A stretch of 39,981 bases of DNA from Alphaproteobacteria bacterium (GTDB lineage Bacteria; Pseudomonadota; Alphaproteobacteria; Elsterales; Elsteraceae). Below, piece after piece: positions 15,662 to 24,106 of this stretch (position 1 is the stretch's first letter; every line of letters starts with the position of its first letter). Made by a program: the position numbers and the translations under genes. The notes under the pieces were generated by a model, which saw only the letters and a program-made list of their open reading frames with translations, made no database searches and was not told where the DNA came from. The stretch lies in NCBI GenBank assembly GCA_004292755.1, contig RDXE01000060.1, positions 1 through 39,981 on the forward strand, written 5' to 3'.

Positions 15662-16254
15662 GGCACGCCAAACGGTAGGAAGGCCAAAACGGGCCGGACC
15701 CTACCACCGGCCCCTACCCGGTCCTACTGAATTCCTCGCAATGCCAGGGTTAGGCGGAGTCGCGGGAAAGCTCTTGCGACCAAGCAAGGCTCACCACGGA
15801 GTAAGGCTTTTTTGGCGTGATTGTCGCCTCGGTGCGGCTTTGGATTGCATCTAAACGGGCTGAAAGTATGGTGACGGAGTGGAATTGCTACGGCGGTCAA
15901 TTTGTTAGCGGGCCTTACTTTAATCAGCCAAACTTCAGAAAACGAGGCGCCTTGTACCTGAGAAAAACGCAGTCCGATCCCTCCGAGCAAGTATTTAACG
16001 CACAAGTATTTTGCATTTCCGGAAATTGCAAACTGCAAGATCGTGATGTTCACAAATACTGCAAGGTTTGCTGTGAAATTGAGTAGCAATAGGGATTCTA
16101 TGGGAGCTGCAACCACACTCATTCCGGACAAGATGCGTCCAGCGGACTGGGCGGCGACGCGATTGAGGCTGACATAGGTCCTAGGTGGCACGCGTGCAGA
16201 TTGAGTTTGATGCCAGAGGAAGCAAATGGTTCGGCGGAGGCTGGGTCGCCGAGC
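15662..16254. other. AT-richer gap without a supportable gene
   Basis: About 590 bases upstream of the arabinose cassette. The middle (about 15780-16140) is visibly AT-richer than its surroundings. A plus-strand frame at 15817-16086 (89 codons) and a minus-strand frame at 15724-16191 (155 codons) exist, but neither has a ribosome binding site, a motif or codon use like nearby genes. I see no terminal inverted repeats or transposase motifs. The promoter of the cassette must lie at the left edge of this gap. It may hold a decayed inserted element. Confidence 0.5.
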
Positions 16255-17001
16255 TTAGCTCTGACGCTCCACCTGCTGGCGGGCAGTCGCTGCTTGCCCG
16301 GCGAACACGGGGGCGCGGCGGCGGGCGGGGGCGCGGACGTGGAGGCCGCCATACACCTGCTTGGTTGCTTCAACCACCACCACGCCCGCCACCTGTGGCA
16401 GCCAGCGGCGACCGATCTCTTCCCAGGCCGGAGCAGCTGCTAGCAGCACGCGGCGGTCCACGGGCGGGAAGAACAGGCAGCGGGTGGTTTCGGTCGGGGT
16501 GAATTGATGGTCGCGCAAGAGCCGGGTCACCTGCCCATTGCTGAAGGAACGACCGTGGCCGAAGGGGGTCCGGTCGGTGCGCGCCCACACACCGGCGCGA
16601 CCGGGGGCCACCACGATCACCCGGCCAAAGGGGCCGAGCACCCGCCACACCTCCTCCATCAACTGTGGTAGGTGGTGGGTGGTTTCCACAATGTGGGCGA
16701 GCACCACCCGGTCAATGGAGCCGGAGGCGAAGGGCAGCTCCGCCTCCTCCCCCAACAGGGTTAGGCCGGGTGCGTCGGACGGCCAGTGCAGCACCCCTTG
16801 CGCGCGCGGCATCAGGGCCGCAACGCTGCGTGCCTCGCCCACGAAGGGACGCAACAGCGGCGTCGCATAGCCAACCCCCACCAAGGTCATACCAGAGAGA
16901 TTCGGCCACAACCCCCGCACAGCCGCGCGCATCAGGCGCGCCGTCACATGCCCCAGGCGGCTGTGGTAGAAGTCGCGCAAATCCACCACGTCAGTGATCA
17001 T
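16255..17001 (-). CDS. Class I SAM-dependent methyltransferase
   Basis: This 248-residue protein (from ATG 17001) has a Rossmann methyltransferase core: the motif I region is MTLVGVGYATPLLRPF, somewhat degenerate from the usual E/D-x-G-x-G; an acidic pair in LLGEEAELPFASGSIDRVVLAHIVET fits motifs II-III of the type 11 family (LPF.....D.v...H..E); and VWRVLGPFGRVIVVAPGR is the post-core strand. The C-terminus is rich in Arg/Ala and probably disordered. Earlier in-frame ATGs at 17025 and 17052 are possible starts; I prefer 17001 because the sequence from DVVDLRDFYHSRLG onwards resembles family N-termini. The substrate is unknown. It is divergent from the ferredoxin-NADP reductase gene. Confidence 0.78.
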   Translation of the reverse strand: MITDVVDLRDFYHSRLGHVTARLMRAAVRGLWPNLSGMTLVGVGYATPLLRPFVGEARSVAALMPRAQGVLHWPSDAPGLTLLGEEAELPFASGSIDRVVLAHIVETTHHLPQLMEEVWRVLGPFGRVIVVAPGRAGVWARTDRTPFGHGRSFSNGQVTRLLRDHQFTPTETTRCLFFPPVDRRVLLAAAPAWEEIGRRWLPQVAGVVVVEATKQVYGGLHVRAPARRRAPVFAGQAATARQQVERQS

Positions 17002-17172
17002 GCCGCCATCATGGGCCGGGGCCATGGCCTCTGGCAATGCGCGAACCCGCACTGTGGGTGGCTGAGGCTAGCCCCCTTGCCCAGGCAAAGCCCCTGCACC
17101 ACAGGTTATTGACGGACCGCCGCTGGCTCAGTTCTCTCACCGCGTCTTTGTGTTTGATGCCGGAACCCGCCC

Positions 17173-18195
17173 ATGACTGCCGCCGTTCACACCACCGACG
17201 TAGCCATCATCGGTGCCGGCCCGACCGGCCTGTTCGCCGTGTTTGAGTGCGGGATGCTGAAAATGTCGACGGCTGTGGTCGACACATTGGACATTCTGGG
17301 CGGCCAGTGCACTGCGCTCTATCCGGAAAAGCCAATCTACGACATCCCCGGCCATCCGGCGATTGATGCTGGCGTGCTGATTGAACGGCTGGAGCAACAG
17401 GCAGCCCCGTTCAAGCCAACCTACTTCCTGGGCCAACAGGTGGAACGCCTGACCCGCCTGGAGGACGGTCGGTTTGAGCTGGCAACCTCCAAAGGCGTGA
17501 TCCTCCAGACGCGCGCCGTGGTGATCGCTGCTGGGTCGGGCGCCTTCGGCCCGAACCGACCGCCACTGGCGGGCATTGAAGCGTTTGAAGGCACCGATGT
17601 GCTCTACGCGGTGCGGCGGCGGGAGGATTTCCGCGGCAAGCGCGTGGTGATCGCAGGCGGCGGTGACAGTGCCGTCGACTGGGCGATCTCCCTGGCCGAA
17701 GTCGCCGCCTCCGTCCAGGTGGTGCATCGTCGGCCAAAGTTCCGCGCCGCCCCGGAAAGTGCCAGCCGCTTGGCCGCACTGGCCGAGGCAGGCCGGGTTG
17801 AGTTGGTGATCCCCTATCAGTTGGAGGGGTTGGAAGCCCGCGCCGATGGCCGCTTGGGGGCCGTGATCGTCAAACAGCTGGACAATTCCACCCGGCGCCT
17901 GGAGGCTGATGTCCTGCTGCCGTTCTTTGGCCTCGCCATGACCCTGGGGCCGATTGCCGAGTGGGGTTTGGGGTTGGAGCGCAACCATATCCTGGTTGAT
18001 CCGGCGACCTGCCAAACCTCGGAACCCGGCATCTTCGCCATTGGTGACATGGCGACCTACAAGGGCAAGCTGAAGCTGATCCTGTGCGGCTTCTCCGAGG
18101 CGGCGATGGCAGCCCATGCCATCCACCCGCTGGTGTTCCCCGGCGAGGCGCTGCATTTCGAATACTCAACCTCCAAAGGTGTTGCCGCGTCCTAG
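17173..18195 (+). CDS. Ferredoxin/flavodoxin-NADP+ reductase, thioredoxin-reductase-like type
   Basis: This enzyme passes electrons between NADPH and ferredoxin or flavodoxin through FAD. The 340-residue protein has two dinucleotide-binding folds: FAD at the N-terminus (IIGAGPTGL at about 13-21, then GGQCTALYPEKPIYDIPG) and NADP in the middle (VIAGGGDSAVDW, then VVHRRPKFRAAP). The C-terminal FAD motif FAIGDMATYKGKLKLILCGFSEAA is typical of this bacterial/Bacillus YumC-like FNR group. It lacks the CxxC redox pair of thioredoxin reductase, confirming the FNR branch. The stop is 9 bp before the next helicase start, so they may be co-transcribed, though I know of no functional link. Confidence 0.92.
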   Translation: MTAAVHTTDVAIIGAGPTGLFAVFECGMLKMSTAVVDTLDILGGQCTALYPEKPIYDIPGHPAIDAGVLIERLEQQAAPFKPTYFLGQQVERLTRLEDGRFELATSKGVILQTRAVVIAAGSGAFGPNRPPLAGIEAFEGTDVLYAVRRREDFRGKRVVIAGGGDSAVDWAISLAEVAASVQVVHRRPKFRAAPESASRLAALAEAGRVELVIPYQLEGLEARADGRLGAVIVKQLDNSTRRLEADVLLPFFGLAMTLGPIAEWGLGLERNHILVDPATCQTSEPGIFAIGDMATYKGKLKLILCGFSEAAMAAHAIHPLVFPGEALHFEYSTSKGVAAS

Positions 18196-18204
18196 GCCCG
18201 GCCC

Positions 18205-20724
18205 ATGGCAGGGCTGCCCGACACGACGTTGCCGCCTCGGTTCGTGACCTGGTTCGCAGCGCGCGGCTGGCAGCCCCATCCCCATCAACTGGCCATGCTG
18301 GCAGCTGCCGCGGCTGGCCGGTCGGCCTTGTTGATCGCGCCCACCGGTGGCGGCAAGACGCTGGCGGGCTTTCTGCCCTCGCTGGTGGAGCTTGCCAGCA
18401 CCCCACGGGCTGAAGGGCAGCGCGGGCCGCTGCACACACTCTACATCTCCCCGCTGAAGGCCTTGGCGGTGGACATCAAGCGCAATCTGGAAGTGCCTGT
18501 GGCCGAGATGGCGCTAGACCTTGCCATCGAAACCCGCACCGGGGACACGCCCGCCGATCGCCGCCGGCGGCAGCGCGAAACCCCGCCAGACATTCTGCTG
18601 ACCACACCGGAAAGCCTAGCGCTGCTGCTCTCCCTCGACGATGCGCCGACGATGTTCGGTGCGTTGCGAACAGTGGTGATTGATGAGTTGCACGCCCTGG
18701 TCGCCTCCAAACGCGGTGACTTGTTAGCGCTCGGCCTTGCGCGCCTGCAGCGGATTGCGCCGGGCCTGCGCCGGGTGGGTTTGAGTGCGACGGTCGCGGA
18801 CCCAGATGGCTTGGCGCACTGGCTGCATCCTCGTGGTCAGGATCCGGGCGGTCAGGATCCGGGCGGTCAGTGTCTGGGCGGTCAGGGGCTGGGCGGCCAG
18901 GACCCCAGCAATCCCAGCCAGAGCGCAGTTGCCCGCATCCATGGTGCAGCAGGGGCGGCGGCCGAGATGCGCATCCTGGTTCCAGAGGCGCGGGTTCCCT
19001 GGGGCGGGCACATGGCCGTCCATGCGCTGCCAGAGGTGTATCAGGCGATCCGCCAGCACCGCACCACCTTGGTGTTCGTCAACACCCGCGCCCAGGCGGA
19101 GATCGTGTTTCAAGAGCTCTGGCGCTTGAATGACGACACCCTGCCGATTGGTCTGCACCATGGCTCCCTCGCCGTCGAACAGCGCCGCAAGGTGGAAGCC
19201 GCGATGGCCGAGGGGCGCCTACGGGCCGTGGTGGCAACCTCGTCCCTCGACCTCGGCATCGATTGGGCCGCTGTCGACCTGGTGGTGCAGGTGGGCGCAC
19301 CGAAGGGAGCCTCCCGCCTGGTGCAGCGGATTGGCCGGGCGAACCATCGCCTGGACACGCCATCGAAAGCCCTGCTGGTACCCGCCAACCGCTTTGAAGT
19401 CCTGGAGTGTCGAGCCGCCCGCCAAGCTGTGCAAGCAGGCGAACTGGATGGGGAGCCTGCCCGCCCAGGGGCGCTCGATGTGTTGGCGCAGCACCTGTTA
19501 GGCATGGCGTGCGCTGGCCCACTGCACCCCGACGCGGCCTTTGCCGAGGTGACGGCCGCCGCCCCTTACGCCGCGCTGCCGCGAGCCACCTTCGATCGGG
19601 TGCTGCACTATGTTGGCACTGGCGGCTATGCGCTGGGCGGCTATGACCGCTATCGCCGCTTGATGCCAAAGGCCGATGGCACGCTGGAGGTGGTGTCCCC
19701 TGACATTGTGCGCCGCTATCGCATGAACATCGGCACCATTGTTGAAGCGGCGGTGATGAAGGTGCGCCTGGCCCGCGGCCCGGTGCTGGGTGAGATTGAG
19801 GAATACTTCGTCCAGATGCTGCGCCCCGGCGATACCTTTCTGTTCGCCGGGCGTTTGCTCACCTTCACCGGGATTGTCGCCAACACTGTGGAGGCTGTGG
19901 TCGCCACGGGCGGCGAACCGATGATCCCCGCCTATGCCGGTGGCCGCCTGCCGCTGACCACCAACCTTGCCGTGCGCGTGCGCCGCTTGTTGGCCGACCC
20001 GACAACCTGGGATGGGTTGCCGGACGATGTGCTGGAATGGCTGCGGCTGCAGCAATGGCGCTCCCAGCTGCCTCCAGCCGATGGGTTGCTGGTGGAAAGC
20101 TTCCCGCGGGGTGAGCGGTGGTTTCTGGTTGCCTACTGCTTTGAAGGGCGCAACGCCCACCAAACCCTTGGCATGCTGCTCACCCGGCGGATGGAGCGCG
20201 CGGGTCTTCAGCCGCTGGGATTTGTAGCGACCGATTATGTCATCGCCGTGTGGTCGCTCCAACCGGCGCGCGATCTGGACGCTCTGTTCGATCAGGACAT
20301 GCTGGGCGATGATCTGGAGGCATGGATGGCCGAAAGCTCCATGCTCCGGCGCACCTTCCGACAGGTGGCGGTGATCGCCTGCCTGATCGAACGCAACCTG
20401 CCGGGCCACGAAAAATCCGGCCGTCAGGTGACCATCAACACCGATTTGATCTACGATGTGCTGCGCCGCCACGAACCCGATCACATCCTGCTGCAAGCCA
20501 CCCGCGCCGACGCCGCCCACGGCCTGACCGACATTGCCCGCCTGAGCCAGATGCTGGCCCGCATCCGTGGCCGCATCCTCCACGTCACCCTCGACCGTGT
20601 CTCCCCCCTGGCGGTGCCCGTGCTGTTGGAAGTGGGCAAGGAACAAGTCCCCGGCAGCGCCCTCGACGCCATGCTTGATGAGGCCGCCGACGACCTGATC
20701 GCCGAGGCCACGCGGCTGGTGTAG
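18205..20724 (+). CDS. Ligase-associated DEXH-box helicase (Lhr family)
   Basis: This ATP-dependent 3'-5' helicase family acts in DNA damage response, usually encoded with an ATP-dependent DNA ligase, an exonuclease and the PdeM nuclease. The 839-residue protein has Walker A APTGGGKT (45-52), motif Ia region YISPLKALAVDIK, DELH (160-163), SAT (194-196), and RecA2 motifs with VFVNTRAQAE, VVATSSLDLGIDW and VQRIGRANHR. The long C-terminal Lhr-type region (winged helix and following domains) is complete through EVGKEQVPGSALD. At 211-235 a glycine/glutamine repeat is inserted just after the SAT motif in a surface-exposed position. None of its usual partner genes follows; the next gene is a DEDD exonuclease in atypical DNA. 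Confidence 0.93.
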   Translation: MAGLPDTTLPPRFVTWFAARGWQPHPHQLAMLAAAAAGRSALLIAPTGGGKTLAGFLPSLVELASTPRAEGQRGPLHTLYISPLKALAVDIKRNLEVPVAEMALDLAIETRTGDTPADRRRRQRETPPDILLTTPESLALLLSLDDAPTMFGALRTVVIDELHALVASKRGDLLALGLARLQRIAPGLRRVGLSATVADPDGLAHWLHPRGQDPGGQDPGGQCLGGQGLGGQDPSNPSQSAVARIHGAAGAAAEMRILVPEARVPWGGHMAVHALPEVYQAIRQHRTTLVFVNTRAQAEIVFQELWRLNDDTLPIGLHHGSLAVEQRRKVEAAMAEGRLRAVVATSSLDLGIDWAAVDLVVQVGAPKGASRLVQRIGRANHRLDTPSKALLVPANRFEVLECRAARQAVQAGELDGEPARPGALDVLAQHLLGMACAGPLHPDAAFAEVTAAAPYAALPRATFDRVLHYVGTGGYALGGYDRYRRLMPKADGTLEVVSPDIVRRYRMNIGTIVEAAVMKVRLARGPVLGEIEEYFVQMLRPGDTFLFAGRLLTFTGIVANTVEAVVATGGEPMIPAYAGGRLPLTTNLAVRVRRLLADPTTWDGLPDDVLEWLRLQQWRSQLPPADGLLVESFPRGERWFLVAYCFEGRNAHQTLGMLLTRRMERAGLQPLGFVATDYVIAVWSLQPARDLDALFDQDMLGDDLEAWMAESSMLRRTFRQVAVIACLIERNLPGHEKSGRQVTINTDLIYDVLRRHEPDHILLQATRADAAHGLTDIARLSQMLARIRGRILHVTLDRVSPLAVPVLLEVGKEQVPGSALDAMLDEAADDLIAEATRLV
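18835..18909 (+). repeat. In-frame 15-bp minisatellite (five units) inside the helicase gene
   Basis: Five tandem 15-bp units start at 18835, 18850, 18865, 18880 and 18895. The first two are identical (GGTCAGGATCCGGGC); later units diverge progressively, the last being the most different. Each unit encodes a five-residue repeat of the GQDPG type. Because the unit length is a multiple of three, copy-number change would not break the frame. Confidence 0.9.
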
Positions 20725-20848
20725 GGGTGTTTGATTTTTTCGGTGGTTGGTTGCCTGCAGCACACCATGTGCTTAATCTTGTTGACCACGCCAGAGCGCA
20801 TGTCGCTGTGGATAAGTTTGGCAGTTAAGTACAGTAAAAGAGACCGCT

Positions 20849-21463
20849 GTGGATATCTTCTTTTCAGCAGATGTCGAAACGGATGGGCCAATTCCTGGCC
20901 CGTATTCCATGCTGTCATTTGCGATGGTTTATGCGGGTTCTTTTGACGGGGAGAGATTTGTCGCGCCGAGAGACTATCAATCCCAGTTCTATCAGGAACT
21001 AAAACCCATCTCTGACACGTTTCAGGAAGAAGCACTCAAGATCAACGGACTCGACCGTACCCGCCTGACACAGACGGGCACAGACCCCAGCGTGGCGATG
21101 GACGCTGCGTGGGACTGGATCATGACGGTATCCGGTGGCGGCAAACCAGTGCTGGTTGCCTACCCCTTGAGTTTCGATTGGAGTTGGCTGCACTGGTATT
21201 TCGTCCGCTTTGCGAAGCACGGCTCGCCCTTTGGTCACTCCTATTGTTATGACATAAAGACTGCAGTTGCGGTAAAATCCAGAGGCATGATATCGGAATC
21301 GGGTCGGTCCCGCTTGCCATTGCATTTGCGCGGCGACACAGCCCACACACATCACGCCTTGGCTGATGCGATCGAACAGGCTGAGATATTCGCGAAGGTG
21401 TTCACATGGAACATGGAAATAGTACCGCCGAACAGAGACGTTCCTACTCGCAAGAGCGCTTAG
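20849..21463 (+). CDS. DEDD-type 3'-5' exonuclease-like protein
   Basis: This 204-residue protein has the exonuclease I motif DVETDGP (Asp8, Glu10), a motif II-type Asp in YPLSFDWSWLHWYF, and motif III HHALADAIEQAEIF near residue 180 with His and Asp at DEDDh spacing, as in DnaQ/RNase T folds. It probably trims single-stranded DNA or RNA with two metal ions. It starts at GTG 20849 after an AGAGA-type site; no in-frame ATG is better placed. The gene and the 124 bp before it are AT-richer with different codon use than the helicase, which points to transfer. It may be an accessory nuclease rather than the exonuclease normally encoded beside the Lhr helicase. Confidence 0.75.
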   Translation: MDIFFSADVETDGPIPGPYSMLSFAMVYAGSFDGERFVAPRDYQSQFYQELKPISDTFQEEALKINGLDRTRLTQTGTDPSVAMDAAWDWIMTVSGGGKPVLVAYPLSFDWSWLHWYFVRFAKHGSPFGHSYCYDIKTAVAVKSRGMISESGRSRLPLHLRGDTAHTHHALADAIEQAEIFAKVFTWNMEIVPPNRDVPTRKSA

Positions 21464-21547
21464 GTAGGTTCGGCGATTTACTATTCACCCAAGCAACACC
21501 ATAGACCCTGACGCCTGCCGGACGTCTGCAGACCGCTCAACACACAA

Positions 21548-21578
21548 ACGCCACGCCCCCGTTCGGGAGGCGCGGCGT
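21548..21578 (-). terminator. Intrinsic terminator for the PmtA-like methyltransferase
   Basis: ACGCC/GGCGT outer arms (21548-21552 and 21574-21578) and CGCC/GGCG inner arms form an imperfect GC-rich hairpin around a GTTC loop. Read on the minus strand it is followed by TTTGTGTG, a weak U-tract, about 40 bases beyond the methyltransferase stop. It could also stop transcription coming from the exonuclease gene on the plus strand, where CTT follows. Confidence 0.6.
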
Positions 21579-21619
21579 CTTCATGATTGACCGGTCAGCG
21601 CAGGACCAAACGTGGGGAG

Positions 21620-22246
21620 CTACTTCGTGCCGGGGAAGCCGTAGGCCCAGGCAGCTGCGGGGGGCACGTTGAACAGGGTGCGCTTCACCGACACCGGGAC
21701 AACGCCAAAGCGCTCGTACTGCAGGGGCGAGAACAGGCTGTAGGTGTACTGGATGAAGCGGCCGTCCTTGGCCATCGATTCCAGACTCAGCTGAACAATC
21801 TGGTCGCCAATCTCGCGCGGCAGGGAGATCAGCGGCAGGCCGCAGACCACGGCGTTCACCTGAGTGACGCCTTCGCGCTCAAAGATCGCCTTCATGTCGA
21901 GGGCGTCGCCCTCCACAATCACAGGATCGGGGAACTTGTCGCGCAGGAACTGCGCCATCGCCGGGTCACGCTCCAGCACCATGAAGCGCTTCGGGGCCAC
22001 GCCCCGCTCCAACAGGGCCGTGGTGATTGGGCCGGTGCCACCACCCAACTCAATCACCCAACCGGGCTTTGCCGGGTCCACATGGCTGGCAACCAGTCGC
22101 GACAGCGAGCGGCTGGACGGCACAATCGAGGCCACCTTCAGCGGATTCTTCAGATACGACGCAAAGAACAAACCGACGCCCACGCCCTTTTCGGCAGCCG
22201 CAGGAGAACGGGAGGCGGTGGTGGTCGAACCGTCGGTGCTGCTCAT
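21620..22246 (-). CDS. PmtA-like SAM-dependent methyltransferase (phospholipid N-methyltransferase family)
   Basis: This 208-residue protein has motif I ELGGGTGPIT, an acidic post-motif residue in MVLERDP, and the order FFASYLKNPLKVASIVPSS before it, which is the conserved start of the COG3963/PmtA group that methylates phosphatidylethanolamine toward phosphatidylcholine. GLPLISLP replaces the usual motif IV region, as in that family. The first 25 residues are Ser/Thr/Ala-rich and probably disordered. ATG 22246 is chosen because GAGG lies 9 nt upstream; in-frame ATG 22255 and TTG 22261 are less well placed. Substrate assignment is by family resemblance only; related proteins in the family methylate other targets. 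Confidence 0.8.
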   Translation of the reverse strand: MSSTDGSTTTASRSPAAAEKGVGVGLFFASYLKNPLKVASIVPSSRSLSRLVASHVDPAKPGWVIELGGGTGPITTALLERGVAPKRFMVLERDPAMAQFLRDKFPDPVIVEGDALDMKAIFEREGVTQVNAVVCGLPLISLPREIGDQIVQLSLESMAKDGRFIQYTYSLFSPLQYERFGVVPVSVKRTLFNVPPAAAWAYGFPGTK

Positions 22247-22377
22247 GCGGGTCATCCTCAAGGCTGGCGGCGAGAATCAGAGGTGCCTGTTCGTGCGCGC
22301 GGCAGAAACCACGCAGCGCCGTGCGGGTCAAGAGGGCGCTGGTCTAAGAGCTAGCCCTGGGGGCTGCATAGTCCACT

Positions 22378-22409
22378 CCCCGCGTGATGATAAATCACGG
22401 ATCGCGGGG
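22378..22409 (-). terminator. Hairpin immediately after pyrD stop
   Basis: CCCCGCG (22378-22384) pairs with CGCGGGG (22403-22409), with an inner GTGAT/ATCAC stem and a bulged GGAT. The hairpin abuts the pyrD stop codon. No U-tract follows on the minus strand, so this may be a 3' stabiliser rather than a classic terminator. Confidence 0.45.
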
Positions 22410-23480
22410 TCAGCCCACCACCTCGGCTACGCCGCTGCCAACCGCCTCGGCAACACTCAGATAACCATCGGCGCGCAGGCGCTGGGCCAAATCCTGCTGG
22501 ATGCGATGGATCAGATAGGGCCCGTGATACACCAACGCAGTGTAGAGCTGCACGGCACTGGCACCGGCGCGAATCTTCGCATAGGCATCTGCACCAGAGG
22601 CAACGCCGCCGACGCCGATCAGGGTCAACCGATCCCCTGCCTGGCGGCGGACCGCCCCCAGCATGCGCGTGGAGGGGCCGAACAGCGGGCGCCCCGATAG
22701 ACCGCCCCGCTCCTCCCGGTGGCGGCTGACCAGAGTGGTTGGCCGCTCGACTGTGGTGTTGCACACAATCATCCCGTCCAGGCGATGGGTGAGCACGACC
22801 TCAACAATCTCCTGCAAGCGCGCGGGCTCCACATCGGGGCCAGACTTCGCCAGGATCGCGGGCCCACCACTGCCGACGGGGACAATCTGGCGCACGCGCG
22901 CCAGCAACTGGTCCAGCGGCCCAGGCTCCAGGAACATCTTGCCGTTGGCGGTGTTGGGGCAGGAGATGTCGATGGTGAGGAACCCGGCCCGGGGCGCCAA
23001 GGCCTCGGTCAAGGTCAGGAAATCCTGGGCGGGGTCGGCACTGTCGCCATTGGCGGCAAGGTTGATGCCGACCAGCTGCTCGGGCGGGCGGGAGGGTGGC
23101 AAGCGGCGGCTGAGGCCCGCCAACCCCTCGTTGTTGAAACCCATGCGGTTGATCACGGCGTGATCCTCCGGCAGGCGGAACAGACGGGGCCGGGGATTGC
23201 CCACCTGCGGCAGGGGGGTCACGCCGCCCACTTCAACAAACCCAAAGCCCAGGCCGAACAAGGCCTGCCACGCCTCCGCCATTTTGTCGAACCCAGCGGC
23301 AATGCCGATCGGGTTGGGCAGGCGATAGCCAAACAGGCTGGTGTGCAGCACGGGATCGTCCAGCTGCGGCGGGCGGGGCACCAGACCACTGGCCAGCGCC
23401 CGCAGCGTTAGGCGATGGGCGGTCTCTGCATCCAGCGCATGCAGAACCGGGCGGACCAGGGGGAACCAATCAAGAGCCAT
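22410..23480 (-). CDS. pyrD: Dihydroorotate dehydrogenase, class 2-like with an atypical active site
   Basis: Class 2 enzymes oxidise dihydroorotate to orotate at the membrane using quinone, in pyrimidine synthesis. The 356-residue protein has the class 2 N-terminal helices (PLVRPVLHALDAETAHRLTLRAL), VGNPRPRLFRLPED, NRMGFNNEGL, GGLSGRPLF and the FMN-phosphate site GVGGVASGADAYAKIRAGAS. Differences stand out: the catalytic segment reads ISCPNTANGK, with Cys where class 2 enzymes have Ser (ISSPNTPG) and class 1 have Cys; NLAANGDS replaces the usual N-x-G-x-N-K; KSGPD replaces KIAPD. It may be a paralogue with altered chemistry or partner. It is followed on the same strand, 33 bp upstream, by thpR, so shared transcription is likely. 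Confidence 0.85.
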   Translation of the reverse strand: MALDWFPLVRPVLHALDAETAHRLTLRALASGLVPRPPQLDDPVLHTSLFGYRLPNPIGIAAGFDKMAEAWQALFGLGFGFVEVGGVTPLPQVGNPRPRLFRLPEDHAVINRMGFNNEGLAGLSRRLPPSRPPEQLVGINLAANGDSADPAQDFLTLTEALAPRAGFLTIDISCPNTANGKMFLEPGPLDQLLARVRQIVPVGSGGPAILAKSGPDVEPARLQEIVEVVLTHRLDGMIVCNTTVERPTTLVSRHREERGGLSGRPLFGPSTRMLGAVRRQAGDRLTLIGVGGVASGADAYAKIRAGASAVQLYTALVYHGPYLIHRIQQDLAQRLRADGYLSVAEAVGSGVAEVVG

Positions 23481-23513
23481 GGCTGCGGTTGGTGCCTCAG
23501 GCGGACCAGCCTG

Positions 23514-24098
23514 TCAAACCTCATCCCAGGATGGCTCATCCTCCCAATCGGCCGGTGGGGCGCCATCCAGGGCAAACCGCGCCTCTTCGCGGTAGATCGG
23601 ACCGGAGCCGCTGCGCCAGGAGCTGTAGACCGAGAAGGTGCTGATGCTCCATGGCCCCAGGCTCAAGCCCGCATGGCGGGACAGCCAGTCGATCACCCGC
23701 ACCGGTGCCGCCTCCGCCACCCGCGCCAGGGTGACGTGGGGTGTAAAGCGCCGCCGGTCCGGCGGGCAGCCCGCACGCACCAGCGCATGGTCAATCCGGT
23801 CGTGCAACAGGGCGAGGTCGGGCGAGCGGGTGATGCCCGCCCACAGGGTGCGCACCATCCCCTTGGTCTCGAACCGGTCAACGCCAGTGATGGCGATGGA
23901 GAAGGCAGCAGCGCGCACCTGATCCAGCGCGTCCAGACAATCGCGAGCAAGGGAGCCGTCAACCTCGCCGATGAACCGGAGGGTGAGATGCAAACTCTCT
24001 TCCGGCACCCAATCGGCACCGGCAAACCCCTCCATCACATCGACCAAGCCGCCCGACAGCTCCTCCGGTACCGGCACGGCCACGAACAGCCGTTGCAT
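23514..24098 (-). CDS. thpR: RNA 2',3'-cyclic phosphodiesterase
   Basis: ThpR (formerly 2'-5' RNA ligase, LigT) belongs to the 2H phosphoesterase superfamily and opens 2',3'-cyclic phosphate ends of RNA. The 194-residue protein has the two HxTx motifs that define it: HLTL at about 37-40 and HVTL at about 120-123. It starts with the typical RLFVAVPVPEEL. The C-terminus is acidic (WEDEPSWDEV). It lies between the aldo-keto reductase gene (8 bp gap) and pyrD (33 bp), all on the minus strand, probably in one transcript. Key residues are present and length is normal. Confidence 0.92.
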   Translation of the reverse strand: MQRLFVAVPVPEELSGGLVDVMEGFAGADWVPEESLHLTLRFIGEVDGSLARDCLDALDQVRAAAFSIAITGVDRFETKGMVRTLWAGITRSPDLALLHDRIDHALVRAGCPPDRRRFTPHVTLARVAEAAPVRVIDWLSRHAGLSLGPWSISTFSVYSSWRSGSGPIYREEARFALDGAPPADWEDEPSWDEV

Positions 24099-24106
24099 GG
24101 TGCTCC

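Noticed and set aside
15817-16086. 89-codon plus-strand open frame in the AT-rich gap
   Set aside because: No ribosome site, no recognisable domain and atypical residue use; could be a remnant but not supportable as a gene.
17137-18156. 339-codon minus-strand open frame
   Set aside because: Antisense to the ferredoxin-NADP reductase; His/Gln-rich shadow with no motif.
18835-18909. CRISPR-like array
   Set aside because: Units are 15 bp with no spacers and are in frame inside a helicase; likewise the 23-bp repeats at 31801-31869 have no spacers.
19498-20763. 421-codon minus-strand open frame
   Set aside because: Antisense to the Lhr-type helicase, which is continuous and well conserved; no domain seen on this strand.
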